Notes: generated by a model from the sequence alone, not told the origin. A DNA stretch of 64,000 nt from Bradyrhizobium diazoefficiens (GCF_016616885.1 NZ_CP067102.1:3996501-4060500); one strand, 5' to 3'. Shown: positions 9,487 through 22,808, numbered from the stretch's first letter. Program-made: numbers and translations.

Positions 9487-9514
9487 AAAAGGCGCTCCTC
9501 TCGGAGCGCCTTTT
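9487..9514 (-). terminator. Bidirectional rho-independent terminator after glnA
   Basis: Stem GGCGCTCC (9491-9498) and GGAGCGCC (9503-9510) with loop TCTC, flanked by A-run upstream and T-run downstream, so it can work on both strands. It lies 26 bp beyond the glnA stop. Confidence 0.85.
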
Positions 9515-9539
9515 GCCTGCCGTTTCCTGTTCGAGCCGA

Positions 9540-10949
9540 TCAGCCGGAATAGTACATGTCGAACTCGACCGGATGCGGGGTCATCTCGAAGCGCTCGACT
9601 TCGGTCATCTTCAGCTCGATATAGGCGTCGATGAAGTCGTCGTCGAACACGCCGCCGGCCTTGAGGAAGCCGCGGTTCTTGTCGAGGTTTTCGAGCGCCT
9701 CGCGGAGCGAACCGCAGACGGTCGGGATCTGCTTCAGCTCTTCCTTCGGCAGGTCGTAGAGGTCCTTATCCATCGCCGGACCCGGATCCATCTTGTTCTT
9801 GATGCCGTCGAGGCCGGCCATCAACATCGCGGCGAAGCCGAGATAGGGATTGGCGAGCGGATCGGGGAAGCGAACCTCGACGCGCTTGGCCTTCGGCGAA
9901 GCGGTGTAGGGGATGCGGCAGGAGGCCGAGCGGTTGCGCGCGGAGTAGGCGAGCAGCACCGGCGCCTCATAGCCCGGGACCAGACGCTTGTAGGAGTTGG
10001 TCGACGGGTTGGTGAAGGCGTTGATGGCCTTGGCGTGCTTGATGATCCCGCCGATATAGTGGAGGCAGGTCTCCGACAGGTCGGCATACTTGTTGCCGGC
10101 GAACACCGGCTTGCCGTCCTTCCAGATCGACTGGTGCACGTGCATGCCCGAGCCGTTGTCGCCAAAGACCGGCTTCGGCATGAAGGTGGCGGTCTTGCCG
10201 TAGATGTGCGCGACCTGGTGGATGCAGTATTTGTAGATCTGGAGGTGGTCGGCCATCAGCGTGAGCGTGTCGAACTTCATGCCGAGTTCGTGCTGGGCGG
10301 AAGCGACCTCGTGGTGATGCTTCTCGACCTTGACGCCCATCTTGGCCATGGCGCCCAGCATCTCCGAGCGCATGTCCTGCACGGAATCCTGCGGCGGGAC
10401 CGGGAAGTAGCCGCTCTTGGTGCGGATGCGGTGACCGAGATTGCCGCCTTCATATTCGGTGTCGGTGTTGGTCGGCAGCTCCGAGGAGTCGAGCCTGAAG
10501 CCGGTGTTGTAGGGGCCGCTCGAAAAGCGAACATCGTCGAACACGAAGAACTCGGCTTCGGGGCCGACGAAGACGGTGTCGCCCACGCCCATCGACTTCA
10601 CCATGGCTTCGGCCTTCTTGGCGATGCCACGGGGGTCGCGGTTGTACGGCTCGCCGGTGGTCGGCTCGAGCACGTCGCAGGTGATGACCATGGTGGTCTC
10701 GGCGAAGAACGGATCGATCGTCGCGGTCACCGGATCGGGCATCAGGCACATGTCGGACTCGTTGATCGCCTTCCAGCCGGCGATCGAGGAGCCGTCGAAC
10801 ATCGTTCCTTCGGCGAAAATGTCCTCATCGATCATGCTGACGTCGAACGTCACGTGCTGCCACTTGCCGCGCGGATCAGTGAAGCGCAGGTCGACGTATT
10901 TGACGTCGTTGTCCTTGATCGATTTCAGGACGTCTTTGGCGGTCTTCAT
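9540..10949 (-). CDS. glnA: Glutamine synthetase type I
   Basis: 469 aa, standard GSI-beta length. It condenses glutamate, ammonia and ATP to glutamine as a cytoplasmic dodecamer. Diagnostic segments: [67 protein letters not shown] and [24 protein letters not shown]. Tyr398 in DLYDLPKEE is the adenylylation site, so activity should be reversibly switched off by GlnE. AAAAGGGG precedes the ATG. It is 150 bp downstream of glnB on the same strand; a hairpin in this gap may set the glnB:glnA ratio. Confidence 0.98.
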   Translation of the reverse strand: MKTAKDVLKSIKDNDVKYVDLRFTDPRGKWQHVTFDVSMIDEDIFAEGTMFDGSSIAGWKAINESDMCLMPDPVTATIDPFFAETTMVITCDVLEPTTGEPYNRDPRGIAKKAEAMVKSMGVGDTVFVGPEAEFFVFDDVRFSSGPYNTGFRLDSSELPTNTDTEYEGGNLGHRIRTKSGYFPVPPQDSVQDMRSEMLGAMAKMGVKVEKHHHEVASAQHELGMKFDTLTLMADHLQIYKYCIHQVAHIYGKTATFMPKPVFGDNGSGMHVHQSIWKDGKPVFAGNKYADLSETCLHYIGGIIKHAKAINAFTNPSTNSYKRLVPGYEAPVLLAYSARNRSASCRIPYTASPKAKRVEVRFPDPLANPYLGFAAMLMAGLDGIKNKMDPGPAMDKDLYDLPKEELKQIPTVCGSLREALENLDKNRGFLKAGGVFDDDFIDAYIELKMTEVERFEMTPHPVEFDMYYSG

Positions 10950-11099
10950 GCATACCCCTTTTGGCTCTGCGGGTCGGTTTCCAGATGAGCAGATTCGTTC
11001 TCGCTTTCGGCGAGTTGGCGCAACCGCACAAACGAAATCAGGCCGCCGAAGCAGCCTTTTTTCTTTCAGAGTGTCGCAAGATTCGGGATAGCACCCGGC

Positions 11100-11624
<525 letters not shown>

Positions 11625-11818
11625 GTTGCAAATGCCCTGATTAATGGAGCGTTATCAGCCTTTTAACGAGCATCTCTGATAGGTGGAGCCGATCGACCCA
11701 AAATACCGCAGACTACGAAATAGGCAAACGGTTCAATATCTGTGCAGTTCGTTGCTCCGCGGGGTGGATCGGCGCGGAACGTGCCTGTTGAAAAGGCGTT
11801 TAAGACCAGGGAAGTGGC

Positions 11819-13318
11819 ATGGAAGTTCTAACCACCGCGGAAATGCAGCGGGCTGATCAACTCAGCATCACGGCCGGCACGCCTGGCTTCAAGCTGATGC
11901 TGAGCGCAGGCCAGGCGGTCGCCGAAGCCGCCAACGCGCTGGTCGAGGAGGGGTCGATCCTGATCGTGGCCGGCCCCGGCAACAATGGCGGTGACGGTTT
12001 TGTCGCAGCCGCCGAACTCGCCGCGCAAGGCCGCGAGGTCTCGGTCATCCTGATGTGCGAGCGCGACCAGCTTCAGGGCGACGCAGCCTCCGCCGCCCGC
12101 GGCTGGAAGCAACCGGTGTTGCCGTTCAATCCGCAGGCGATCGGAAGACCTGCGCTGATCATCGACGCGCTGTTCGGCGCGGGCTTGAGCCGTCCCATCG
12201 ACGGCGAGGCGCGCGCGATGATCGAGGCGATCAATGCCAATGGCGCGCCGGTGCTGGCGGTCGATTTGCCGAGCGGCATCAACGGCACCAGCGCGGCCGT
12301 GCTGGGCGTCGCGGTGAACGCCACCGAGACCGTCACCTTCTTTCGCAAGAAGCCCGCGCATTTGCTGCTGCCCGGTCGCATGCATTGCGGCCGCGTGCGC
12401 GTCGCCGACATCGGGATCGACGCCCAGGTGCTCGACGAGATCGCGCCACAGACCTTCGAGAACGATCCGGATTTCTGGGGCGCTGCTTTCCCGGTGCCGC
12501 GCATCGACGGCCATAAATACGCGCGCGGCCATGTGCTGGCGGTCTCCGGCGATGCGGCCGCGACCGGCGCTGCGCGGCTTGCCGCTCGCGGCGCTCTGCG
12601 CGCCGGCGCGGGCCTGGTGACGCTTGCGACCCCGCGCGATGCGCTCGCGATCAATGCAGCCGCGCTAACCGCCGTGATGGTTCGACCCGTCGACACCGTG
12701 ATCGAGTTCGGCGAGCTGCTCGATGACAAGCGTTATAACACCTGCATGATCGGCCCCGGCGCCGGCGTCGGCGATCGTGCCTGCGATATCGTTCACACCG
12801 CGATCTCGGCGCGGCGCCATGTCGTGCTCGATGCGGATGCGCTGACGAGCTTTGCCGCAAGTCCCGAGCGGCTGTTTGAGTCGATCAAGTCCGCGGCTGA
12901 GGCCCAGGTGGTGCTGACGCCGCACGAGGGCGAGTTTCCACGGCTGTTCTCCGACCTCAGCAACAAGACTCCAGGCCGCTCGAAGCTGGAGCGCGTGCGC
13001 GCCGCCGCGGAACGCTCCGGCGCCGTCGTGCTCTTGAAGGGCCCCGACACCACCATCGCCGCGCCCGACGGCCGGGCCACCATCGCCGCCAACGCGCCAC
13101 CCTGGCTCGCGACCGCAGGTGCCGGCGACGTGCTCGCCGGCATCATCGCTGGCCTCTTGGCGCAAGGCGTGCCGGCGTTCGAGGCCGCCAGTATCGGCGT
13201 CTGGATGCACGGCGAGGCGGGAAGCGAAGCAGGGCCGGGCTTGATCGCCGAAGATCTCACTGAGACGCTGCCGGCCGTGCACCGGCGGATCTATAACGCG
13301 CTCGGGATCGAGTACTGA
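11819..13318 (+). CDS. nnr: Bifunctional NAD(P)H-hydrate epimerase / ADP-dependent (S)-NAD(P)H-hydrate dehydratase
   Basis: 499 aa, length of the fused bacterial enzyme (E. coli YjeF/Nnr). The N-terminal epimerase half has VAGPGNNGGDGFVAAAELA and DALFGAGLSRPI; the C-terminal ribokinase-like half has VLDADALTSF, TPHEGEFPRLF, LKGPDTTIAAPDG and ATAGAGDVLAGIIAGLLAQG, the last being the nucleotide and catalytic Asp loop. The enzyme repairs damaged, hydrated NADH and NADPH. ATG at 11819. Its stop overlaps the start of the downstream acetyltransferase gene (TGATG). Confidence 0.96.
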   Translation: MEVLTTAEMQRADQLSITAGTPGFKLMLSAGQAVAEAANALVEEGSILIVAGPGNNGGDGFVAAAELAAQGREVSVILMCERDQLQGDAASAARGWKQPVLPFNPQAIGRPALIIDALFGAGLSRPIDGEARAMIEAINANGAPVLAVDLPSGINGTSAAVLGVAVNATETVTFFRKKPAHLLLPGRMHCGRVRVADIGIDAQVLDEIAPQTFENDPDFWGAAFPVPRIDGHKYARGHVLAVSGDAAATGAARLAARGALRAGAGLVTLATPRDALAINAAALTAVMVRPVDTVIEFGELLDDKRYNTCMIGPGAGVGDRACDIVHTAISARRHVVLDADALTSFAASPERLFESIKSAAEAQVVLTPHEGEFPRLFSDLSNKTPGRSKLERVRAAAERSGAVVLLKGPDTTIAAPDGRATIAANAPPWLATAGAGDVLAGIIAGLLAQGVPAFEAASIGVWMHGEAGSEAGPGLIAEDLTETLPAVHRRIYNALGIEY

Positions 13319-13761
13319 TGCTCCGGCCGCTCGCGCTCACCGACATGGGCGCGGCGGCGCAGGTCCATCGGGCCGCGTTTGACCGGGCGATGCCGTGGCT
13401 CGTTGGGCTGCACACCCCGGACGAGGATCACTGGTTCTACCGCGAGCGTGTCTTTCCGACCTGCCGCGTCTGGGGACGCTTCGACGGCGATGAACTGCGC
13501 GGGATCATCGCGTTTCGTGACGGCTGGATCGAGCAGCTCTACGTTCGTCCCGCCGCGCAGGGCCGCGGCGTCGGCACGGAACTGCTCGACATTGCCAAAG
13601 GCGCATCCGAAAGGCTCGAGCTCTGGACCTTCCAGCGCAACGTGCCGGCGCGGCGCTTCTATGAGGCGCGCGGGTTCAGCCTGGCCGAGGAGACCGACGG
13701 GGCGCGTAACGAGGAGAAGGAGTCCGACGCTCGGTACGTCTGGACGCGAACGAGCCGATAG
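13318..13761 (+). CDS. GNAT family N-acetyltransferase
   Basis: 147 aa; ATG at 13318 overlaps the nnr stop, so it is coupled to it. The acetyl-CoA pyrophosphate loop is RPAAQGRGVGTELLDIAK (consensus Q/RxxGxG/A), after strand WIEQLYVRPA, and ends in LWTFQRNVPARRFYEARGF. The substrate is unknown; the link to nnr suggests only co-expression. Confidence 0.92.
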   Translation: MLRPLALTDMGAAAQVHRAAFDRAMPWLVGLHTPDEDHWFYRERVFPTCRVWGRFDGDELRGIIAFRDGWIEQLYVRPAAQGRGVGTELLDIAKGASERLELWTFQRNVPARRFYEARGFSLAEETDGARNEEKESDARYVWTRTSR

Positions 13762-13762
13762 C

Positions 13763-15109
13763 TCACTCCACACCGTACCACCGCACCAGCCGCGGCGCGG
13801 ACCAGTCGGTCACGACGGATTCGATCAGCCATCGTCCCGGCCAGGTCGCGGCGAAGGCGATGCGCTGGGTCTGGCCGGGTTCGATCGCGAGCGTGTCGAG
13901 CCAATACGGCTTCCAGCCATCGTCGAGCCGGTCGAGCAAACGGAAATGGTGGCCGTGCAGGTGGAAGACGATGGTGATGGGGGCGGGGTTCTGCACCGCC
14001 AGCACGATGGTCCGGCCCGCCCTGGCGCGGAAGGCGGGAGCCGAGGCGGTGGAGAAATTGGCGGTCCGTGTCCATCCGGCGTCGAGGGCGCCGAGCGCGA
14101 CATCGAACCGCAGGGCGCCTTTCAGATCGAGCTTTTCGGGGAGGTCATTCGAGGGCAGCGGCTGTGGCGGCGGCAGGGCCGCGCGTCGCTCCAGGTTGCC
14201 CGAGATGGTGAGGTGCCCGATCGGGCTCGCCTGCTTGCCGTCATGCAGCACGAACGCGGCCGATATGGCTGCATCGACGAAGGCGTCGGCGCGGGCGCCA
14301 GGGGCCAGCACCAGGGCGCCGTTGCGGGCCGGGAACGGCTCGGTCGGCTGTCCGTCCAGCGCCATCACGTGGACCTCGTGGTTTTCCAATTTGATCGCCA
14401 GAACAGAACGTTGCGAGCCGTTGATGAAGCGCAGCCGCAGCCGCTCGCCGACCGCGGCTGAGAGTTCAAATGAAGTTCGTCCGTTCAGCGTGTAGAGCGG
14501 GGTCGTGTCCTTGGGATCCTGGCCCGGCGGCAACGCGGTGCCATCCGGCCTCACGCGCCACTCTTCGATCAGCAGGACCTCGTCACGATCGACGGCGATG
14601 CGGCTGGTCTCCTCGGCGACGACAAGAAGCGGGCGTGCAGGCTGCTTCAGGCGGTCTTCAAAGAGGCGAAAGTCGGCTACCAGGGTTCCGGCGCTTGGTA
14701 TTGAAATAATTGATGTTTCGGTCGCGTCAGGCGCGGTGGGCGCGCGCCCGCGCAGGGGATCGGCCACCGCCGCGCCATTGAGGCCGTACCAGGTTGGCGC
14801 AAGCGGGACAGGCAGCGTATTGCGGAAGGTCACCTCGCAGAGGTCGCCGCGCCTAAGACGGACGTTGCCGAGATGGCTGACGGCGGCCAGCTCCCAGATC
14901 GGTGCAGGGGGCTGATCCGGCTTCAAAGCCAGGGTCGCGGGGCGGGCCTGGAGCGCAAGCTGGGTGGTCGCGACTGGTGCTGCGCCGCCGCCAAACAGGC
15001 CCGCGGCAGAAGCCCCAAGGCCGGCCAGGACTTCGCGTCTGCTCGGGTCGAAAATCCGCGGTTTCATAGGCGCGATCCGGACCACGCCGCGCTGGATAAG
15101 TCCAGCCAT
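13763..15109 (-). CDS. Multicopper oxidase family protein, Tat-exported
   Basis: 448 aa from ATG at 15109 (AGGTAGG upstream); an ATG at 15067 gives the shorter MKPRIFDPSRREVLAGLG. A twin-arginine signal (SRREVLAGLGASAAGLFGG) directs folded export to the periplasm. Cupredoxin domains follow; the C-terminal copper site HLHGHHFRLLDRL is clear. The usual second C-terminal motif HCHIxxH is not evident (PGRWLIESVVTDWSAPRLV), and the N-terminal HWHG is weak (TWYGLNGA), so the trinuclear copper centre may be incomplete. It may be an oxidase-like structural relative such as FtsP/SufI. Confidence 0.8.
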   Translation of the reverse strand: MAGLIQRGVVRIAPMKPRIFDPSRREVLAGLGASAAGLFGGGAAPVATTQLALQARPATLALKPDQPPAPIWELAAVSHLGNVRLRRGDLCEVTFRNTLPVPLAPTWYGLNGAAVADPLRGRAPTAPDATETSIISIPSAGTLVADFRLFEDRLKQPARPLLVVAEETSRIAVDRDEVLLIEEWRVRPDGTALPPGQDPKDTTPLYTLNGRTSFELSAAVGERLRLRFINGSQRSVLAIKLENHEVHVMALDGQPTEPFPARNGALVLAPGARADAFVDAAISAAFVLHDGKQASPIGHLTISGNLERRAALPPPQPLPSNDLPEKLDLKGALRFDVALGALDAGWTRTANFSTASAPAFRARAGRTIVLAVQNPAPITIVFHLHGHHFRLLDRLDDGWKPYWLDTLAIEPGQTQRIAFAATWPGRWLIESVVTDWSAPRLVRWYGVE

Positions 15110-15221
15110 CGTGCCTACCTGAAGGGTGCCTCCATCAGGCCATTTTTTTGCTGCGAACAGGCGGGCACATGCTATAAGCCCGCCGCTCGCGGCATCGCGG
15201 CCGGTCTTGATGCAAATTTAC

Positions 15222-15306
15222 GCGGGCGTGGCGGAACTGGTAGACGCGCTGGATTTAGGTTCCAGTGACGAAAGTTGTGGGGGTTCGAGTCCCTCCGCCC
15301 GCACCA
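15222..15306 (+). tRNA. tRNA-Leu(UAG)
   Basis: 85 nt including encoded CCA. Acceptor GCGGGCG (15222-15228) pairs with CGCCCGC (15296-15302). Anticodon stem-loop CTGGA-TTTAGGT-TCCAG puts TAG at positions 34-36. The long variable arm expected of a class II tRNA-Leu and the GGTTCGAGTCC T-arm are present. Confidence 0.97.
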
Positions 15307-15486
15307 AGCGCTTTCAGCGTTTGCACGGATTACCGAAGGGCCTGCTCCTTGCGGATGTTTTTCCGTATGGAGCCGGTTCTGATTGAACCCACCGGCGCAG
15401 GGGCACTGGCCTCGCGCGCCGGACCGATTGATGACAGCGTCCCGACGCGCGCGTGCCGGGACCGAACGAGAAGAAGATTGGACGCC

Positions 15487-16845
15487 ATGCAGGTCACAGA
15501 AACCCTCTCGGAAGGCTTGAAGCACGAGTTCAAGATCAGCGTTCCCGCGTCTGATCTCGACGCCAAGGCTGGCGCCAAGCTCGTCGACCTCAAGGACAAG
15601 GTGCGCCTTAACGGCTTCCGTCCCGGCAAGGTGCCGGTTACTCACCTCAAGAAGGTCTATGGCCGTTCGGTGATGGCCGAGACCATCGACCAGACCATTC
15701 GCGACGCCAACACCCAGCTGTTCTCCGAGCGCGGCTTCAAACTCGCAACCGAGCCGAAGATCACGATGCCGACCGAGCAGGCCGAAGTAGAGGAACTGCT
15801 GAATGGCAAGACCGACCTGACCTACACGGTCGCGATCGAAGTGGTGCCGTCCATCGCGCTTGCCGACTTCAAGACCTTCCAGGTCGAGAAGCCCGTCGCC
15901 GACGTCTCCGATTCGGACGTCGACGAAGCGATCAAGCGCATCGCCGACACCAACCGCGGCTATGCCGACAAGGGTGAGGGCGCCAAGGCTGCCTCCGGCG
16001 ACCGCGTCACCATCGGCTTCAAGGGCACCATCAACGGCGAAGCCTTCGAAGGCGGCACCGGCGAGGGCATCCAGGTCGCGATCGGTTCCAACACCTTCAT
16101 CCCCGGCTTCGAGGAACAGCTGATCGGCATCGGCGCCAACGAGACGCGCACGCTGAAGGTGTCGTTCCCCAAGAACTACATGAGCGAGAAGCTCGCCGGC
16201 CAGCCGGCCGAGTTCGAGACCACAGCGACGCTGATCGAGGCGCCGCAGGATCTCACCATCGACGACGAGTTCGCCAAGACGCTCGGCCTGGAATCGCTGG
16301 ACAAGCTCAAGGAAGCCGCGCGCGAGCGGCTGGTTGCCGAATACGCCGGTGCAACGCGCCAGCGCGTCAAGCGCGCGCTGCTCGACCGTCTCGACGAGGC
16401 GCATCGCTTCGAGGCGCCGCCCTCGCTGGTCGACGAGGAGTTCAATCTGATGTGGAACTCGGTCAAGGCCGAGATGGACTCCGCCGGCAAGACCTTTGCC
16501 GACGAGGACACCACCGAGGACAAGGCGAAGGAAGAGTACCGCAAGATCGCCGACCGCCGCGTGCGTCTCGGCCTCGTGCTCTCCGAGATCGGCGAGAAGA
16601 ACAAGATCACCGTGACCGACGACGAGGTCGGCCGCGCCGTGATCGAGCGCGCCCGCTCGATGCCCGGCCGCGAAAAGGAAGTCTGGGACTATTATCGCAG
16701 CAATGCCCAGGCGCTGGCCCAGCTTCGTGCACCGATCTACGAGGACAAGGTCGTCGACTTCATCCTCGAGCTTGCCAACGTGACCGAGAAGAAGGTCTCG
16801 CGCGAGGACCTGTACAAGGACGACGAGGAAAAGACTGCAGCCTGA
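15487..16845 (+). CDS. tig: Trigger factor, ribosome-associated peptidyl-prolyl isomerase chaperone
   Basis: 452 aa from ATG at 15487 ([20 protein letters not shown]). Three domains in order: ribosome-binding domain with [18 protein letters not shown] (the GFRxGKxP ribosome signature, about 40-57); FKBP-type PPIase domain from [20 protein letters not shown]; and the C-terminal chaperone domain ending [19 protein letters not shown]. It binds the ribosome exit site and nascent chains. It stands directly upstream of clpP-clpX-lon, the conserved bacterial order, with its own terminator. Confidence 0.97.
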   Translation: MQVTETLSEGLKHEFKISVPASDLDAKAGAKLVDLKDKVRLNGFRPGKVPVTHLKKVYGRSVMAETIDQTIRDANTQLFSERGFKLATEPKITMPTEQAEVEELLNGKTDLTYTVAIEVVPSIALADFKTFQVEKPVADVSDSDVDEAIKRIADTNRGYADKGEGAKAASGDRVTIGFKGTINGEAFEGGTGEGIQVAIGSNTFIPGFEEQLIGIGANETRTLKVSFPKNYMSEKLAGQPAEFETTATLIEAPQDLTIDDEFAKTLGLESLDKLKEAARERLVAEYAGATRQRVKRALLDRLDEAHRFEAPPSLVDEEFNLMWNSVKAEMDSAGKTFADEDTTEDKAKEEYRKIADRRVRLGLVLSEIGEKNKITVTDDEVGRAVIERARSMPGREKEVWDYYRSNAQALAQLRAPIYEDKVVDFILELANVTEKKVSREDLYKDDEEKTAA

Positions 16846-16884
16846 AGGCTTTGAGACAGTCTTCTATTAAGGATGATCAGCGAA

Positions 16885-16921
16885 GGGGCCCAGCTAGCCA
16901 GATGGCCGGCTGGGCCTTTTT
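16885..16921 (+). terminator. Rho-independent terminator of tig
   Basis: GGCCCAGC (16887-16894) pairs with GCTGGGCC (16909-16916), with a smaller inner stem, followed by TTTTT. It separates tig from the clpP promoter. Confidence 0.85.
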
Positions 16922-16982
16922 GCGAGAATCAGCTTCAAGTGCCTCAAAGGGCTCAGTGGATTAAGCCTTAATTCGTTCCGCA

Positions 16983-17009
16983 CTTGTCTGGCGCGAATTG
17001 GGCTATATC
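16983..17009 (+). promoter_or_regulatory. Candidate heat-shock (RpoH) promoter of clpP
   Basis: CTTG (16983-16986), 16 bp, then CTATAT (17003-17008) matches the alphaproteobacterial sigma-32 form (CTTG, 16-18 bp, CYTATNT). It also resembles a sigma-70 site (TTGTCT/TATATC). It is about 130 bp upstream of clpP. Confidence 0.5.
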
Positions 17010-17138
17010 TGTCGGTACATACGCGTTCTACCTCTCCCAACTTCCTGCATCACGGGACGTCCATCCGCCTTCCGGCACATCCAGCCCAACTGGTAGCCAC
17101 GATTGGCGATGTCGGCCTCTAAAAACCCTAGGTGACTC

Positions 17139-17771
17139 ATGCGCGATCCCGTTGAAACCTACATGAACCTCGTGCCCATGGTGGTCGAGCAGACCAACCG
17201 TGGCGAGCGCGCCTACGACATTTTCTCCCGCCTGCTGAAAGAGCGCATCATATTCCTGACCGGACCCGTCGAGGACGGCATGTCGACGCTGGTTGTCGCG
17301 CAGCTCTTGTTCCTCGAGGCGGAAAATCCGAAGAAGGAAATCTCGATGTACATCAACTCGCCGGGCGGCGTGGTGACGTCGGGCCTTGCGATCTACGACA
17401 CCATGCAATTCATCCGTCCGCCGGTCTCGACCCTGTGCACGGGACAAGCCGCGTCGATGGGCTCGTTGCTGCTCGCGGCCGGCGAAAAGGACATGCGCTT
17501 CTCGCTGCCGAACGCGCGCATCATGGTGCATCAGCCTTCCGGCGGCTTCCAGGGCCAGGCCACCGACATCATGCTGCACGCCCAGGAAATCCTGAACCTG
17601 AAGAAGCGGCTCAACGAGATCTACGTGAAGCACACCGGCCAGACCTACAAGTCGATCGAGGATGCGCTGGAGCGCGACAAGTTCCTGACCGCCACCGACG
17701 CCAAGGAGTTCGGCCTGGTCGACAAGGTCATCGACAAGCGCGCCGAGGAGCCGGCAGCGAAGCCCCAGTAA
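17139..17771 (+). CDS. clpP: ATP-dependent Clp protease proteolytic subunit
   Basis: 210 aa; ATG at 17139 after AGGTGA. The serine protease triad is Ser106 in GQAASMGS, His131 in MVHQPSGG and Asp180 in ALERDKF. The substrate-binding loop [11 protein letters not shown] is intact. ClpP forms a double heptameric barrel fed by ClpX, encoded 473 bp downstream. A short N-terminal propeptide is likely removed, as in other ClpP. Confidence 0.98.
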   Translation: MRDPVETYMNLVPMVVEQTNRGERAYDIFSRLLKERIIFLTGPVEDGMSTLVVAQLLFLEAENPKKEISMYINSPGGVVTSGLAIYDTMQFIRPPVSTLCTGQAASMGSLLLAAGEKDMRFSLPNARIMVHQPSGGFQGQATDIMLHAQEILNLKKRLNEIYVKHTGQTYKSIEDALERDKFLTATDAKEFGLVDKVIDKRAEEPAAKPQ

Positions 17772-17874
17772 CGCGACCGGGGCTGCAACATCGATCCCTG
17801 GAGTTCGTCTTGGAATTCCTCTTGGATTCCCTGGGATCGCCAGGGCAATGTTGACGTTAACGGCCGACTTCGCG

Positions 17875-17902
17875 AGGGCGCAAAAAGACAGCTTTGCGCC
17901 CT
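17875..17902. other. Strong stem-loop in the clpP-clpX intergenic region
   Basis: AGGGCGCAAA (17875-17884) and TTTGCGCCCT (17893-17902) form a perfect 10-bp stem with an 8-nt loop, about 100 bp after clpP. No T-run follows on the plus strand, so it is not a standard intrinsic terminator; mRNA 3'-end stabilisation or a small RNA is possible. The whole 17772-18244 region (473 bp) has no convincing gene; the clpX promoter must be here. Confidence 0.5.
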
Positions 17903-18244
17903 GCGGCAGGCAGAAAGTTCCGCTTTCGTGCTTGTTTTTCGTGGCAATCCAGCAACGCCGGGGTGATTTCGATCACTTCGCCCGTGCCAAGACGTGAAAT
18001 CACGGTATTGTCACGGGTAGCCAGCGCCCCCCCGATTAGCGAATTCTTGATAGTCGGGTGACAGCATGGTTGGCTACGACTGATCGGCTATGATCGCGGA
18101 GAATCGAGTGACCGTGATTCGCACGGGATGTAACGCGTAGGGTCTTTTTTGGTACGGAATTTGCTCTATTTAAGTCCTTTACCCGACAACGTATCGGGAT
18201 GGGACGATCGAGCGGACGGGATCGAACCGCGGACGGAGACATGA

Positions 18245-19516
18245 ATGAGTAAGGTCGGCACGAGCGACTCCAAGAACACGCTATATTGCTCGTTCTGCGG
18301 CAAGAGCCAGCACGAAGTTCGCAAACTGATCGCGGGTCCCACGGTCTTCATTTGCGACGAGTGCGTCGAGCTCTGCATGGACATCATCCGCGAGGAGAAC
18401 AAGTCCTCGTTGGTCAAGTCGCGCGACGGGATTCCGACGCCGAAGGAAATCTGCAAGGTTCTCGATGACTACGTCATCGGCCAGAGCCATGCCAAGAAGG
18501 TCCTGTCGGTCGCGGTGCACAACCACTACAAGCGCCTCAACCATCAGACCAAGCACAACGACGTCGAGCTTGCGAAGTCGAACATCCTGCTGATCGGTCC
18601 GACCGGTTCCGGCAAGACGCTGCTCGCGCAGACGCTTGCCCGCATCCTGGACGTGCCGTTCACGATGGCGGATGCGACCACGCTGACCGAAGCCGGTTAT
18701 GTCGGTGAGGACGTCGAGAACATCATCCTCAAGCTGCTCCAGGCCGCCGACTACAATGTCGAGCGCGCCCAGCGCGGCATCGTCTACATCGACGAAATCG
18801 ACAAGATCAGCCGCAAGTCCGACAATCCCTCGATCACGCGCGACGTGTCGGGTGAGGGCGTGCAGCAGGCGCTGCTGAAGATCATGGAAGGTACGGTGGC
18901 TTCGGTCCCGCCGCAGGGCGGCCGCAAGCATCCGCAGCAGGAATTCCTGCAGGTGGATACCACCAACATCCTGTTCATCTGCGGCGGTGCGTTCGCCGGC
19001 CTCGAGAAGATCATCTCGGCGCGCGGCCGGTCGACCTCGATCGGTTTCGCGGCCCAGGTGATGGCGCCGGAAGACCGCCGGACCGGCGAGATCTTCCGTC
19101 ACGTCGAGCCTGAGGATCTCCTGAAGTACGGCCTCATTCCCGAGTTCGTCGGTCGTCTGCCTGTTGTCGCGACGCTCGAGGATCTGGACGAGACTTCGCT
19201 GAAGAAGATCCTCACCGAACCGAAGAACGCGCTGGTGAAACAGTACCAGCGGCTGTTCGAGATGGAGAACATCGAGCTGACCTTCGCCGACGAGGCGCTT
19301 GGCGCGGTTGCCCGCAAGGCGATCGAGCGCAAGACCGGCGCGCGTGGTCTGCGTTCGATCCTCGAAGCGATCCTGCTCGAGACCATGTTCGACCTGCCGG
19401 GCCTGGAAGGTGTGGAAGAAGTCGTGATTTCGCGCGAAGTCGTGGAAGGAACGGCGCGTCCGCTCTACATCTACGCCGATCGGTCCGATCGCGCCGTCGA
19501 GAACGCCAGCGCCTGA
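18245..19516 (+). CDS. clpX: ATP-dependent Clp protease ATP-binding subunit ClpX
   Basis: 423 aa. The start is ATG at 18245; the ATG four bases earlier is out of frame and stops after three codons. The N-terminal zinc finger (CSFCGKSQ and CDECVELC) dimerises and binds substrates and adaptors. The AAA+ module has Walker A GPTGSGKT, Walker [11 protein letters not shown], sensor GRLPVVATL and the C-terminal [13 protein letters not shown]. The IGF-type ClpP-docking tripeptide occurs here as SIGFAAQV. It unfolds substrates into ClpP. Confidence 0.98.
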   Translation: MSKVGTSDSKNTLYCSFCGKSQHEVRKLIAGPTVFICDECVELCMDIIREENKSSLVKSRDGIPTPKEICKVLDDYVIGQSHAKKVLSVAVHNHYKRLNHQTKHNDVELAKSNILLIGPTGSGKTLLAQTLARILDVPFTMADATTLTEAGYVGEDVENIILKLLQAADYNVERAQRGIVYIDEIDKISRKSDNPSITRDVSGEGVQQALLKIMEGTVASVPPQGGRKHPQQEFLQVDTTNILFICGGAFAGLEKIISARGRSTSIGFAAQVMAPEDRRTGEIFRHVEPEDLLKYGLIPEFVGRLPVVATLEDLDETSLKKILTEPKNALVKQYQRLFEMENIELTFADEALGAVARKAIERKTGARGLRSILEAILLETMFDLPGLEGVEEVVISREVVEGTARPLYIYADRSDRAVENASA

Positions 19517-19638
19517 TTTTGCGGCGCTGGAATGCTCCAAACGTCTTTCATTGTAGCGGCTGCGGACATGTACTCCGCAGCCGGAATTGCGTCGCTTACC
19601 CAGTGCGTAAGCGCCTGATGGCGCGTGTTTTTCAATGA

Positions 19639-19670
19639 CTTGACACCCCCCGGGTCGATAGCCACCTAAT
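19639..19670 (+). promoter_or_regulatory. Candidate promoter of lon
   Basis: CTTGACA (19639-19645) followed by CCACCTAAT (19662-19670). The -35 is ideal for sigma-70 or sigma-32, the -10 is a looser fit to the heat-shock form. It lies in the 324-bp clpX-lon gap (19517-19840), which otherwise has no gene. Confidence 0.4.
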
Positions 19671-19840
19671 GTCGGCGGCGAGCGAGAATTCTGTTAAAGA
19701 TTCGCCTCAGTTCCGATCCGGCAAGCCCGGTCCAACCTTCGCGTGGTAGACCGGTTTTGTGGATCACCTCGGCACCTTGTGGCGGTTGCGCATGAGAGAA
19801 GCGGACTGCGTGCGAGGGGGCAAAGCAAAAGGAAAAGGCC

Positions 19841-22264
<2,424 letters not shown>

Positions 22265-22286
22265 GATCGCAATTCGAAAAAATGAT

Positions 22287-22315
22287 AAAACGGCGCCTTC
22301 GGGCGCCGTTTTTTT
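22287..22315 (+). terminator. Rho-independent terminator of lon
   Basis: CGGCGCC (22291-22297), TTCG tetraloop, GGCGCCG (22302-22308), then seven T. Confidence 0.93.
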
Positions 22316-22338
22316 GGAGGGAAGAAGGGACGATCGCG

Positions 22339-22743
22339 ATGCTGGTCGACGGGCAATGCCATTGCGGAAAGATCACCTTTGAAGCCGAGATCGACCCCGA
22401 GACGGTGTCGGTCTGTCATTGTCGCGACTGCCAGACCCTGACGGGCTCGCCATTCCGGGTGACCGCGATCTGCTCCAAGGCCGATGTGCACGTCACCGGC
22501 GGCGCGCCAAAAGTCTATGGCAAGCGCGGTGATAACGGCCGGATGCGCTTCCAGCACTTCTGTGGCGATTGCGGTTCCCCGCTGTTCACCAGCGGCGAGG
22601 GCGACCAGGCCGACGATTGGGGCATCCGCTGGGGCTCGATCCGCCAGCGCGACAAATTGCGCCCGGTCAGGCAGATCTGGTGCCAGTCGGCCGCGGTGTG
22701 GATCGACGCCGTGCCGCTGCTGCCGGGCCGGCCGGGGGATTGA
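22339..22743 (+). CDS. GFA family protein (glutathione-dependent formaldehyde-activating enzyme fold)
   Basis: 134 aa from ATG at 22339, after GGAGG and AGAAGGGA; the open frame begins inside the lon terminator at 22282 and that part is not coding. Zinc-binding cysteines fit the GFA/CENP-V fold: GQCHCGKITF, CHCRDCQTLTGSPFR and HFCGDCGSPLFT. Some members bind glutathione; most have no proven reaction. Monocistronic between the lon terminator and tRNA-Val. Confidence 0.9.
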   Translation: MLVDGQCHCGKITFEAEIDPETVSVCHCRDCQTLTGSPFRVTAICSKADVHVTGGAPKVYGKRGDNGRMRFQHFCGDCGSPLFTSGEGDQADDWGIRWGSIRQRDKLRPVRQIWCQSAAVWIDAVPLLPGRPGD

Positions 22744-22808
22744 GGGCCCTGAGGACCCTCGTTCCGTACTTGCCCGCACAGGGCAGGTGGGGATAAAGAA
22801 GCGCCGTG

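Noticed and set aside
17645..17947. 100-aa minus-strand frame between clpP and clpX
   Set aside because: Overlaps the clpP 3' end, no ribosome site and protein-unlike composition; the local hairpin explains the structure better.
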